Positions 8,496-17,206 of a stretch of DNA of 64,000 nt are shown here, piece after piece (within the stretch, counting starts at the first letter, position 1; every line of letters begins with the position of its first letter). The translations under genes were made by a program, and so were the position numbers. Under the pieces are notes generated by a model. The model did not search any database, had not been told where the DNA came from, and saw only the letters and a program-made list of their open reading frames with translations. Origin of the DNA: an uncultured Allomuricauda sp. (GTDB lineage: Bacteria > Bacteroidota > Bacteroidia > Flavobacteriales > Flavobacteriaceae); contig NZ_CANLYK010000002.1 in assembly GCF_947495325.1 (NCBI RefSeq), positions 620,001 to 684,000 of the forward strand, written 5' to 3'.

Positions 8496-9379
8496 TACCA
8501 ATCCTTCTCATTTTTTATTTTCTTACCCTTTACTTTTTTGGCTTCCATTTTTTCCTGCACCTTCTTTTCTTCATTTTGCATTGCTTCTAACAAGTTTTGA
8601 ATTTGTTGTTTTGAAAGCTGGTTTGGTCTTGGCTGTTGTTTTTGTTCTTCAGGTTGGCTCCCTTCATTAGGCTTCTTTTCTTGTTCCTTCTTTTCATCCC
8701 CTTCACCTTCTTTATTTTCTTCAGGCTTATTTTCCCCATTATCTCCTTCATCACCCTTATCCTTGTTTTCATCTTCATTTTGCTCTCCTTCATCATTTTT
8801 TTCGTTCTCCCCCTCGTCGTTCTGATCCTTGTTTTTATCCTTTTGGTCTTCCTGATCTTGATTGTCCTTGTTATCTTGGTTTTCGTCGTTTTTTTGTTCG
8901 TCTTGTTGCTTTTTTAGCATTTCTTTGGCTAAGGCAAGGTTGTAACGTGTCTCTTCATCTGTAGGATTGTTGCGCAATGCCTCTTTATAAGCTTCAACAG
9001 CTTTTTCGTATTCTTTGCTCTTCATGAACACATTGCCCATATTGTGAAAGGACTTGTGTTTGTCCGTTTTTGAAGAAGCTTTTTCCCCCGCTTGTTTAAA
9101 ACGGCCAAAAGCTTCACCAAAACTTTCCCTATTGTAATAAGCGGTACCTAAATTAAATGGAGCTGTTGCATTTTTATCGCTTTTGGAAATGGCTCTTCGA
9201 TAGTCAGATTCTGCCATGAGAAAATCATTGGCAGTGAGTTGCTTGTTTGCTTCCCAAGTAAGGTTTGTTGAGGCGGCAAGTGCTTTTTCCGCTTCCTTCA
9301 ACGCTTTTGTTTCTTCCTGTGCTTGTGCGCTCAGCCCAATAAAAAAAGTTAGGCCCAACAATAACCTCATCTTATACAT
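8495..9379 (-). CDS. batC: BatC-like TPR protein
   Basis: About 294 residues: signal peptide (MYKMRLLLGLTFFIGLSAQAQ), three to four TPR repeats (about 40-150, including APFNLGTAYYNRESFGEAFGR and AVEAYKEALRNNPTDEETRYN), then a highly charged low-complexity tail rich in E, K, D, N and Q. Several starts are possible: ATGs at 9391, 9385, 9379 and 9370. The last lies one base after the batB stop; I prefer 9379 because it keeps a positive charge before the hydrophobic segment. It is likely a periplasmic scaffold partner of BatA and BatB. Confidence 0.88.
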   Translation of the reverse strand: MYKMRLLLGLTFFIGLSAQAQEETKALKEAEKALAASTNLTWEANKQLTANDFLMAESDYRRAISKSDKNATAPFNLGTAYYNRESFGEAFGRFKQAGEKASSKTDKHKSFHNMGNVFMKSKEYEKAVEAYKEALRNNPTDEETRYNLALAKEMLKKQQDEQKNDENQDNKDNQDQEDQKDKNKDQNDEGENEKNDEGEQNEDENKDKGDEGDNGENKPEENKEGEGDEKKEQEKKPNEGSQPEEQKQQPRPNQLSKQQIQNLLEAMQNEEKKVQEKMEAKKVKGKKIKNEKDW

Positions 9380-10418
9380 CGTCATGTTCATTAAAAAGAT
9401 TAAGTTTTTTCAACCATTTTGTTTTTCTATCCAAAAGGAAAATATCCAAAAATAAAAATAAAAGCCCTATACCCAAGAACCACTGAAATTGGTCTTTATA
9501 CTCGGCGAACTGTTTGGCTTCAAACTCTTTTTTATCCATCTGGTTTAATTGTTCCTTAATATATTCTACGGCTTTTCCCGTATTGGAACCATCAATATAT
9601 TCTCCATTGCCCTCACTTGCAATTTCGGATAAAACGTCTTCATTAAGTTTTGTAATGACAACTTCTCCTTGGTTGTCTTTCTTCAAGCTTTCAACAATGC
9701 CATTTTTTTTGATGGGAATTGGTGCTCCTTTTGGTTTTCCAACACCAATGGTAAAAATTCGGATGCCACTTTGTGTTGCATTCTCTACGGCATCAATGGT
9801 AGAGCGTTCCGAATGATCTTCTCCATCTGAAACAATAAATAGAACCCTGTTGGTCTGTTCCGAATCATCATAATAGGTGCTTGCCAAATCTATGGCCGCA
9901 TTAATTGCTGTCCCTTGCGATGATAGCATGTTGGTGTTCATACTTTGCAGGAACATTTTTGCTGCTCCATAGTCAGTGGTAATTGGCAATTGTGGGTATG
10001 CTTGACCGGCGTATGCAATGATTCCAATGCGGTCACTGGCCAGTTGATTAATGATTTCGGAAATCAATCTTTTTGCTTTCTCCAATCGGTTTGGGGCAAT
10101 ATCTTCTGCCAGCATACTTTTGGAAACATCCAAGGCAAAGACGATATCCACGCCCTCACGTTTTACGGTCTCAAGTTTTGTTCCAATTTTGGGATTTACA
10201 AGCCCCAAGGTCAAAAAAGTAAGCCCCAACAATAGAAAAATCAGTTTTAAAGCCGATTTTAATCTGGACTTGTTCGGAGCCAAACGATTTAAAAGTTTTA
10301 CATCTGCAAATTGACGCTGGGTTCTTTTTTTCCATACTTGAAGAAAGAAAAAGGCAAGGACCATTACTGGAATAATGGCCAGAAGGTAGAAATATATTTT
10401 TTCATCAAGTTGAATCAT
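9372..10418 (-). CDS. batB: BatB, VWA-domain membrane protein
   Basis: 348 residues. Two N-terminal membrane helices (about 9-27 and 57-75) precede a von Willebrand factor A domain with an intact MIDAS start, FALDVSKSMLAEDIAPNRL (D97, S99, S101). A C-terminal membrane helix (about 310-330) follows. It is paralogous to the next-door BatA; paired BatA/BatB proteins are the hallmark of the aerotolerance operon. The start lies 6 bases after the batA stop. It probably binds a metal-dependent partner at the membrane. Confidence 0.94.
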   Translation of the reverse strand: MIQLDEKIYFYLLAIIPVMVLAFFFLQVWKKRTQRQFADVKLLNRLAPNKSRLKSALKLIFLLLGLTFLTLGLVNPKIGTKLETVKREGVDIVFALDVSKSMLAEDIAPNRLEKAKRLISEIINQLASDRIGIIAYAGQAYPQLPITTDYGAAKMFLQSMNTNMLSSQGTAINAAIDLASTYYDDSEQTNRVLFIVSDGEDHSERSTIDAVENATQSGIRIFTIGVGKPKGAPIPIKKNGIVESLKKDNQGEVVITKLNEDVLSEIASEGNGEYIDGSNTGKAVEYIKEQLNQMDKKEFEAKQFAEYKDQFQWFLGIGLLFLFLDIFLLDRKTKWLKKLNLFNEHDDV

Positions 10419-10424
10419 TCTTCT

Positions 10425-11423
10425 CTAAATAAAGCTTTTAAAAATTGAGTTGCGCAACGCCCACTCTAGCAAGAGCAATGCCCCTGCCAATAATATTAAG
10501 GGTCTAAATTTTTCTTCGTATTTGTAGTATTTAAATTCCTCTATTTCTGTTTTTTCCAGTTTATTGATTTCGTCATAGATTTCTTCCAACGATTCATTAT
10601 TGGTGGCACGGAAGTATTTCCCGCCTGTAACTGTTGCAATTTCTTTGAGCAAATTTTCATCAATTTCAACCTGTCGCATTCCATATCTGTAGGTTCCATC
10701 CGTATTATAGGCTACTGGCGATAATGCATTGCCATTGGTGCCTAAGCCAATAGTATAGGTTTTTATCCCAAATTCGGCCGCAAGGTCCGCAGCCGTTTTT
10801 GGTTCAATAAAACCAGAATTGTTTACTCCGTCCGTAAGGAGAATAATGACTTTGCTTATGGCCTTGCTTTCCTTTAATCTGTTTACGGATGTTGCCAAAC
10901 CCATGCCTATTGCCGTGCCATCCTCCAGTTCCCCATAGGTAATTTCCCTTAGTGCAGCCAAAACAATGGACTTGTCACTTGTAATGGGGGTTTTGGTATA
11001 GCTCTCTGCGGCATATCCCACCAGACCAATACGATCATTGGGACGTTGTTTGATGAAGTCCCCGGCTACCTCCTTTAGTGCCAAAAGTCTATTAGGTTTG
11101 AGGTCTCTGGCCAACATACTGGATGAAACATCAATCGCCATTACAATATCAATTCCCTTGGTAGTCTTTGTTCTTGTAGAGATATCTTCTGTTTGTGGTC
11201 TGGCCAAAGCGGTGATTATTGCTGCCAAAGCCAAAAGACGAATTGCAAAAAGTATTGGTTTTAGCTTGGAAGCCAGACTGGAAACCGTAAACCCCTTGAT
11301 ACTTGAAATTCTTAAGGATGCTATTTCTTCCCTACGTTTGAAAAAATACCATAGCAAAGCCAATGGAAGCAAAAGAAGCAACCAAAAGAACTGAGGATTT
11401 GCAAATTCTATATTTTCAAACAT
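10425..11423 (-). CDS. batA: BatA, VWA-domain membrane protein
   Basis: 332 residues with two N-terminal membrane helices (about 12-28 and 57-74), a VWA domain with the MIDAS motif MAIDVSSSMLARDLKPNRL (D98, S100, S102) and LLTDGVNNSGFIEP further on, and a C-terminal membrane helix (about 308-325). The ATG overlaps the upstream stop as TAATG. It is likely to act with BatB and the MoxR ATPase of the same operon, as VWA/MoxR pairs commonly do in chaperone-like assembly. Confidence 0.94.
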   Translation of the reverse strand: MFENIEFANPQFFWLLLLLPLALLWYFFKRREEIASLRISSIKGFTVSSLASKLKPILFAIRLLALAAIITALARPQTEDISTRTKTTKGIDIVMAIDVSSSMLARDLKPNRLLALKEVAGDFIKQRPNDRIGLVGYAAESYTKTPITSDKSIVLAALREITYGELEDGTAIGMGLATSVNRLKESKAISKVIILLTDGVNNSGFIEPKTAADLAAEFGIKTYTIGLGTNGNALSPVAYNTDGTYRYGMRQVEIDENLLKEIATVTGGKYFRATNNESLEEIYDEINKLEKTEIEEFKYYKYEEKFRPLILLAGALLLLEWALRNSIFKSFI

Positions 11424-13084
11424 TAGGTCTGGGTTTTTACGTCTAAGGTGCTCAATATTCTACTCACTATTTTTTCGGCATAATCATCACCATCTTCCCA
11501 AGTGATTACTATTTGTTGCATAAAACCTTTTCCTCCAAAAGATAGGATAGCGTACTTTGCTTTTTTGGATTCATTGCTCACAGGACTCTTTAAATTTCCT
11601 GTGCCGTATGTTTTTAACCCTTTTACACCAGATTTTGTAGCGAACTCTTCTTGTTTGGTAATAATATTTTTTACACCTAAACTTTCAAATGCGCCCAAGG
11701 TGTTCGTAATTGCCGCATCAAAGTTTGGGTCAGTCTCTTCTTTATAGGTCACTGAACTGGTAGCAACTGAAAATACACCGACATAGCTTCCATAGGAGAA
11801 AGTTTGTAGTTCTTTAATCAATTCTTGGGTTTCCGCAGGTAAATCCACTTCCTGACGGATAAGCACGTCCGGAGTCTCTATTTCTATTGGGGGATAGCCA
11901 TATGAACTAGAAATCCATTCGCCTTCCAAAAGTTCTTTGGTGGGATGTCCGAAAACGGAATCTCGAACTTCTTTGTAGCCATAGTATGCAATTGACAATC
12001 CTGCTCCAAAAAATAAAATTCCCACAAAAATAGCGGCTGCCCAATAGATTTTCTTTCGCTGTTTTTTCTTGGCAAGTTCCTCTAAATATTCTTCGGTCTG
12101 AAGTAGTTCTTCCTCTGTAGGCTCTGGCAAGGCGTCATGTGTCTTTACCACAATTTGCTCCACTAATTTTCTGTCCTGTTCCGCAATTGAGGTTGATGGT
12201 TTGGACTTTGCAAACTTGACTAAATCCGCAGTCTGTAATATGTTTTGAAATTGGATTAGGGTTTCGTCATCAAGCTTCAATTCCCCAGCATCTTTGAGCA
12301 TTTCGAGTTTGGCAATCAATTGCCCAGTTGTACTTTCCAAAGCAGAAACGTTAACGTCTTCTTCCAAATAAGAACGCACGATATCTGTAAGCTCAGAGTA
12401 ATATTTTTTATACTCGTCCTGAATTAGATATTTTGAATTCTCCAACTTTTTCAGTTCCAAAAGTGCACGATCGTAGGGAGGCAACAATGCCACTTTTTCT
12501 TCCTCTGTCAACGGTTTTTTTCTTAAGAAAAACCAATAGACCAGTCCTCCAATAATTATTAGACCGATTACTATCCAAAGTAAAATTTTCCAAATCTTGG
12601 CATAGCTTTTTTCCACCTCTATCAAAGGTTTGATATCAAACATCTTTTGTTTGGTGGTATCAACTACAACATCTGCAACTTTTACGTGAAAAGAGTCTGT
12701 GAAAAAAGGCTGTTCGTTTATAGCTATTCGTTGCGACGGAATGGTATAGGCACCGCTGTCAAATTGGGTAAGGGCATAAACTTTTTGTAGGATAACCTTG
12801 TTTTTATTTTTAACCGTATCCATCATTATGGCCTCAACAGTTTCCAATGGTGAAAATGTTTGGCCTTCGGGAAAATGAACAACATTCAGGGAGTCTGTTT
12901 CTACTGTGATTTTGTATTGAATTTGCTCCCCAATTTTAATTGCCGTGGTATCAATTTCTGAAGAAACCTTTGATTCGTTTTGTGAAAATCCCACAAGAGG
13001 TGAAATCAAAAGACAAATCAAGACCACTCGCTTCAACAGCGAAGCATGATGTTTAGCTTCTGGCTTTAAAATTTCAACTTGCAT
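11423..13084 (-). CDS. BatD/DUF4381-like membrane protein of the bat operon
   Basis: 553 residues with a signal peptide (about 18-36), a beta-rich exported domain (about 40-150, IKIGEQIQYKITVETDSL), a membrane helix (about 168-186), a cytoplasmic helical region (LPPYDRALLELKKLENSKYL, as in DUF4381 proteins), a second membrane helix (about 350-370) and a C-terminal domain of unknown role (about 385-550). It lies between the DUF58 gene and batA with TAATG overlaps on both sides. The first half resembles proteins found at this operon position in other Bacteroidota. The C-terminal extension after the second helix is what I cannot place. Confidence 0.78.
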   Translation of the reverse strand: MQVEILKPEAKHHASLLKRVVLICLLISPLVGFSQNESKVSSEIDTTAIKIGEQIQYKITVETDSLNVVHFPEGQTFSPLETVEAIMMDTVKNKNKVILQKVYALTQFDSGAYTIPSQRIAINEQPFFTDSFHVKVADVVVDTTKQKMFDIKPLIEVEKSYAKIWKILLWIVIGLIIIGGLVYWFFLRKKPLTEEEKVALLPPYDRALLELKKLENSKYLIQDEYKKYYSELTDIVRSYLEEDVNVSALESTTGQLIAKLEMLKDAGELKLDDETLIQFQNILQTADLVKFAKSKPSTSIAEQDRKLVEQIVVKTHDALPEPTEEELLQTEEYLEELAKKKQRKKIYWAAAIFVGILFFGAGLSIAYYGYKEVRDSVFGHPTKELLEGEWISSSYGYPPIEIETPDVLIRQEVDLPAETQELIKELQTFSYGSYVGVFSVATSSVTYKEETDPNFDAAITNTLGAFESLGVKNIITKQEEFATKSGVKGLKTYGTGNLKSPVSNESKKAKYAILSFGGKGFMQQIVITWEDGDDYAEKIVSRILSTLDVKTQT

Positions 13085-13950
13085 TATCCTCTTCGTTTAA
13101 AGTAACCCAACAATTTTTTCACATAGCTTTCATCTACTCGGCAATGTATAACACCACAACCAGATTTGGTAAATGAATCTGAAAAATATTCCACCTTGTC
13201 CTTGTGAAATTGTCCATACGCGCTACGTACTTTTTTTGATCGTGTATTTATCAATTGTAATGTTCCTGTTTCAGCATCCTGCATTTGTACCATCCCCAAA
13301 TTTGGAATGGATTCTTCACGTTCGTCAAAAACCCTGATACCAGTCACATCATGTTTGTTGCCAACAATTTTAAGCGTGTTGTCATAATCATCGGCAATGA
13401 AATCTGACAGCATAAAGACAATGGCCTTTTTCTTCATCACATTAGTTAGGAACTTTAAGGCCTCTGCGATATTGGTCTCGCGACTTTTGGGTGAAAATTC
13501 CAATAACTCCCGAATGATACGCAGGACATGACTCTTTCCTTTTTTGGGTGGAATAAATAACTCAACCTCATCTGAAAACAGGATTACGCCAACTTTATCA
13601 TTGTTCTGCAAAGCGGAGAAAGCCAGGGTTGCGGAGATTTCAGTAATTACTTCTTTCTTGAACTGGTTGGCGGTTCCAAAAAGTTCGGAACCACTTACGT
13701 CAACCATCAACATCATTGTCAGCTCCCGTTCTTCCTCAAAAACCTTTATGTAGGGTTCGTTATAACGCGCAGTTACATTCCAGTCAATACTTCTAACATC
13801 ATCTCCAAATTGATATTGACGCACTTCGCTAAAGGTCATACCCCTACCTTTAAAGGTGGAATGATATTCCCCACCAAAAATATGGTCGGAAAGACGCCTT
13901 GTCTTTATTTCAATTTTCCGTACTTTTTTAAGTAGTTCTTTTGTATCCAT
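13084..13950 (-). CDS. DUF58 domain protein
   Basis: 288 residues from ATG 13950; an in-frame TTG two codons upstream is less likely. The DUF58 signature GDDVRSIDWNVTAR is near residue 50-63, followed by a VWA-like segment with LMVDVSGSELFG. Cytoplasmic: no signal or membrane segment. DUF58 proteins pair with MoxR ATPases and Bat VWA proteins. Here the gene follows moxR by 87 bases and its stop overlaps the next start as TAATG. Confidence 0.92.
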   Translation of the reverse strand: MDTKELLKKVRKIEIKTRRLSDHIFGGEYHSTFKGRGMTFSEVRQYQFGDDVRSIDWNVTARYNEPYIKVFEEERELTMMLMVDVSGSELFGTANQFKKEVITEISATLAFSALQNNDKVGVILFSDEVELFIPPKKGKSHVLRIIRELLEFSPKSRETNIAEALKFLTNVMKKKAIVFMLSDFIADDYDNTLKIVGNKHDVTGIRVFDEREESIPNLGMVQMQDAETGTLQLINTRSKKVRSAYGQFHKDKVEYFSDSFTKSGCGVIHCRVDESYVKKLLGYFKRRG

Positions 13951-14037
13951 CTGCAAGTAAACAGCATTCTGCTATTAGTATTCAGTGATGGTAGGTTGTT
14001 TTTTGAAGACACCATCTACTGCCAACGATTAACTTTT

Positions 14038-15039
14038 CTATGGTACTTCTACCTCGTTGACAATCTTGTTTATGATTTCTTCAGATGTGATGTTTTCGGC
14101 TTCGGCTTCATATGTTATTCCTATACGATGTCTAAGCACATCGTGAACTACGGCCCTAACATCTTCAGGAACAACATAACCTCTTCTTTTGATAAATGCG
14201 TAGCATTTAGAGGCATTGGCCAAATTGATACTTCCTCTTGGGGAAGCGCCAAAACTGATTAGGGGTTTTAAGTTTTCAAGGTTATATTTTTCCGGATATC
14301 GTGTGGCAAATACCAAATCCAAAATGTATTTTTCTATTTTTTCATCCATGTAGACCTCACGTACCGCTTGTTGCGCACTTAAAATTTGTTTTAAGGTCAC
14401 CACGGGTTTTATAGGCTCATTTGAGCCACGTAGGTTCTGGCGCATAATGAGCTGTTCCTCATTGAGTTTTGGATAGTCAATGACTGTTTTTAGCATAAAA
14501 CGATCCACTTGTGCTTCCGGTAACGGGTATGTTCCTTCTTGTTCAACCGGATTTTGGGTGGCCATTACAAGAAAGGGAGCATCCAACTTAAAAGTTTCAT
14601 CTCCAATAGTCACCTGTTTCTCCTGCATAGCCTCAAGCAATGCTGATTGCACTTTTGCGGGAGCCCTGTTTATTTCATCTGCCAAAACAAAATTGGCGAA
14701 AATGGGACCTTTTTTAATGGAAAAATCATTTTCCTTCATGTTATAGATCATTGTGCCTACAACATCCGCAGGTAAAAGGTCTGGAGTAAATTGAATTCTG
14801 CTAAAAGCGCCTTTAACGGCTTTTGCAAGAGTGTTTATGGCCAAAGTCTTTGCAAGTCCGGGAACTCCTTCCAATAAAATATGACCCTGGCCCAATAGGC
14901 CAATAAGGAGTCTTTCCACCATGTGTCTTTGGCCAACAATAGTTTTGTTCATTTCAAGTATAAGCAAATCAATGAACGCACTTTCCTTGGCAATTTTCTC
15001 ATTCACAGCACTAATATCAATAGTAGTGTTTTCTTCCAT
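14038..15039 (-). CDS. MoxR family AAA+ ATPase, first gene of the bat operon
   Basis: 333 residues, cytoplasmic. Walker A is GVPGLAKT (58-65) and Walker B FVLADE (117-122), followed by NRAPAKVQSALLEAMQE, the MoxR signature. The C-terminal lid carries SFGASPRGSINL. MoxR ATPases act as chaperones that assemble or activate VWA-containing partners; BatA, BatB and the DUF58 protein downstream are the obvious candidates. It is the promoter-proximal gene of the leftward operon ending at 5953. Upstream on the minus strand there is only a one-mismatch -7 box (TCATTTTG). Confidence 0.95.
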   Translation of the reverse strand: MEENTTIDISAVNEKIAKESAFIDLLILEMNKTIVGQRHMVERLLIGLLGQGHILLEGVPGLAKTLAINTLAKAVKGAFSRIQFTPDLLPADVVGTMIYNMKENDFSIKKGPIFANFVLADEINRAPAKVQSALLEAMQEKQVTIGDETFKLDAPFLVMATQNPVEQEGTYPLPEAQVDRFMLKTVIDYPKLNEEQLIMRQNLRGSNEPIKPVVTLKQILSAQQAVREVYMDEKIEKYILDLVFATRYPEKYNLENLKPLISFGASPRGSINLANASKCYAFIKRRGYVVPEDVRAVVHDVLRHRIGITYEAEAENITSEEIINKIVNEVEVP

Positions 15040-15290
15040 ATAATCTTTTATTGTTATGTGTTCGTGTTAGTATTTTCTCTAAAGGCGCAAAATGAAAATT
15101 AATTTAAAATCTGCCTGTTAATTTATGGTTAAAAAAAACTGTAAAGCCCTAGTTTTATGAAGTATTTAAGGGTTTATTTTTATACATTCACTTTGTGCGC
15201 AAGATATGATTAAGTATTCCAGAATTACTAGAAGGGAATGATTTTTTGATCACAGTGCAATTTGTGGCTATTATAAAACGGAAAAAAAAG

Positions 15291-16052
15291 ATGTTAAAGA
15301 AGAAAACCGTGTTTATTACTGGTGCAACCAGCGGAATTGGAAAAGCAACTGCAGAAGTATTGGCGGACAATGGATTTGATTTGATTATTTCTGGAAGAAG
15401 ACAAGAAAGACTCGATAAGCTTCAAGAAGAACTTGCCAAGGTAACCAAGGTGCACACATTGAATTTTGATGTACGGGACAAAAATGCTGTTTTGAACGCT
15501 ATTAACAACCTACCCGATTCTTTTTCACAAATTGATGTTTTGATCAATAACGCCGGTAACGCTCATGGTTTGGACACCATTGACCAAGGTAGTTTGGAAG
15601 ATTGGGATGCCATGTTGGATATCAATGTAAAAGGATTGTTGTACGTTTCAAAGGCGATTATTCCTCAAATGGTGGAACGTCAATCTGGCCATATCATAAA
15701 TATTGGGTCCACAGCTGGGAAGGAAGTGTACCCCAAAGGGAATGTGTATTGTGCAAGCAAGCATGCCGTGGATGCTATTAACAAAGGAATGCGGATAGAT
15801 TTGAACGCACATGGAATCCGAGTTGGGGCGGTAAACCCAGGATTGGTTGAAACCGAGTTTAGTGAGGTACGCTTTAAGGGAGATTCCGATAAAGCCAATA
15901 AGGTATATGATGGATTTCAACCCTTAAAACCTGAAGATATTGCTGATATCATTCATTTTACAATTACAAGACCCTATCATGTGAACATTGCTGATTTGGT
16001 GGTAATGCCAACCGCTCAGGCAAACAGCACTATTGTGAAAAGACAACTATGA
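15291..16052 (+). CDS. Short-chain dehydrogenase/reductase (YdfG-like)
   Basis: 253 residues from ATG 15291; a TTG-initiated extension from 15246 adds a basic leader without homology. The NAD(P)-binding motif is TGATSGIGKATAEVL at the N terminus, NNAG is in the middle, and the catalytic S-Y-K set appears as GSTAGKEVYPKGNVYCASKHA. The C-terminal pattern (VNPGLVETEFSEVRF, then RPYHVNIADLVVMPTAQ) resembles NADP-dependent serine/3-hydroxy acid dehydrogenases of the YdfG type. The stop overlaps the next ATG by 4 bases, so the two genes are co-translated. Confidence 0.92.
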   Translation: MLKKKTVFITGATSGIGKATAEVLADNGFDLIISGRRQERLDKLQEELAKVTKVHTLNFDVRDKNAVLNAINNLPDSFSQIDVLINNAGNAHGLDTIDQGSLEDWDAMLDINVKGLLYVSKAIIPQMVERQSGHIINIGSTAGKEVYPKGNVYCASKHAVDAINKGMRIDLNAHGIRVGAVNPGLVETEFSEVRFKGDSDKANKVYDGFQPLKPEDIADIIHFTITRPYHVNIADLVVMPTAQANSTIVKRQL

Positions 16053-17185
16053 TTAATAAACGCCTGCTGGTAAAAAACCTTTTAGCGCATAATGATGAGA
16101 ATAGTTTTTATGACAAAAAGAGGTTTATAGCCATAGGTGAAAAAGAAGGAAAGGCAAAGTTTCTAAAGCATGTTTGCGCTTTGGCAAACAGTAATCCCAA
16201 GAACAACTCTTTTATCGTTATAGGCGTTGAGGATGAAGACAATAGAATAGTTGGTGTCGATTTCTTTGACGACAGCAAGATTCAGAACTTGGTAAATGCC
16301 TATTTGGACAATCCACCGATTATTTCTTACGAAAATATTCCATTCCCGCATTTACCTGAAGGTAAGGTAGTGGGTTTGGTTACCATTAAATCAAATGGAA
16401 AAGTTTGTGCGCTCAGAAAAAATATATGGAAATATTATGGGGGAGCGGTATTCTTTCGTGAAGGTAGTATTAGCCTTCCCAAGGCTTTTGATATTGAGTT
16501 GAAGGACATTAATTCTAAAGCGGTTGCTACAATAGAACAGCATGCACGAAATAATATTGAGCTAACCTTGGATGCGGTCATGAACTTCATCAACAATAGA
16601 CATGCAGATTTAACCAGTGATTATAAAGTGTTCAAAGAACAGTTTGTGGTCTGCTGGGCTGGAAACAAGAAAAAAGTAAACAACAAGACGTATTATTCTA
16701 GGGTGGATATTGAATTGATCAATGAGCAGGTAAAACTATTCTATTCCGCATTGGACGAGATTACAATTACCTATGATGAACATTCATTCAGTACTTTGGA
16801 ATATGTACAGCTTGGATTGGGCTCACAACAAAATTATTTTCCATTGGAACAAATGGTCATTACATTTTCTGATAATGGAAAATACACTATAAATAGTGAG
16901 TTACTTTTTGAACCTCCTCAGTACGATAAAAAAACGTTGCATCATGTATTCAACACCAATAACTCCCTTCTACAAAAACTGGAAAAGGGAATCTCATTGA
17001 CAAAAGCTGATCAAACAGATTTAACGCATTTGCCCGCAACATATCTTATTTGTTATTTAAACGGATTTGAAGAAGCAAAAGAACAGATGGAACATGCCCG
17101 GCCATTGTTGAAAGCAGCAAATGAAAGAATTTATGGCTCCCTCAAGGAATCCTTGCGAATCCTTAGAAAAGTAAGGTATAATTAG
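16049..17185 (+). CDS. AlbA_2/Schlafen-type putative ATP/DNA-binding protein
   Basis: 378 residues. The N-terminal domain (about 15-145) carries the pattern of AlbA_2 (divergent AAA_4/Schlafen) proteins: FIAIGEKEGKAKFLKHVCALAN, NNSFIVIGVEDEDNRIVGVD, and YGGAVFFREGS. The remaining 230 residues are helical and have no domain I recognise. It starts inside the SDR stop codon (ATGA) and ends 21 bases before the convergent sugar kinase gene. AlbA_2 proteins are often called transcriptional regulators or nucleases; no function is shown here. Confidence 0.75.
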   Translation: MINKRLLVKNLLAHNDENSFYDKKRFIAIGEKEGKAKFLKHVCALANSNPKNNSFIVIGVEDEDNRIVGVDFFDDSKIQNLVNAYLDNPPIISYENIPFPHLPEGKVVGLVTIKSNGKVCALRKNIWKYYGGAVFFREGSISLPKAFDIELKDINSKAVATIEQHARNNIELTLDAVMNFINNRHADLTSDYKVFKEQFVVCWAGNKKKVNNKTYYSRVDIELINEQVKLFYSALDEITITYDEHSFSTLEYVQLGLGSQQNYFPLEQMVITFSDNGKYTINSELLFEPPQYDKKTLHHVFNTNNSLLQKLEKGISLTKADQTDLTHLPATYLICYLNGFEEAKEQMEHARPLLKAANERIYGSLKESLRILRKVRYN

Positions 17186-17206
17186 TTTTTCTGCAAAACA
17201 GTTAAC

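Noticed and set aside
8636..8917. Very hydrophobic open frame on the plus strand (Phe/Leu/Val/Ile-rich)
   Set aside because: It is the complement of the charged low-complexity tail of batC; the composition is a mirror effect, with no start signal or homologue.
15246..15290. N-terminal extension of the SDR gene from a TTG
   Set aside because: The extra 15 residues are basic and lie before the normal SDR start; ATG 15291 places the TGATSGIG motif at the usual distance.
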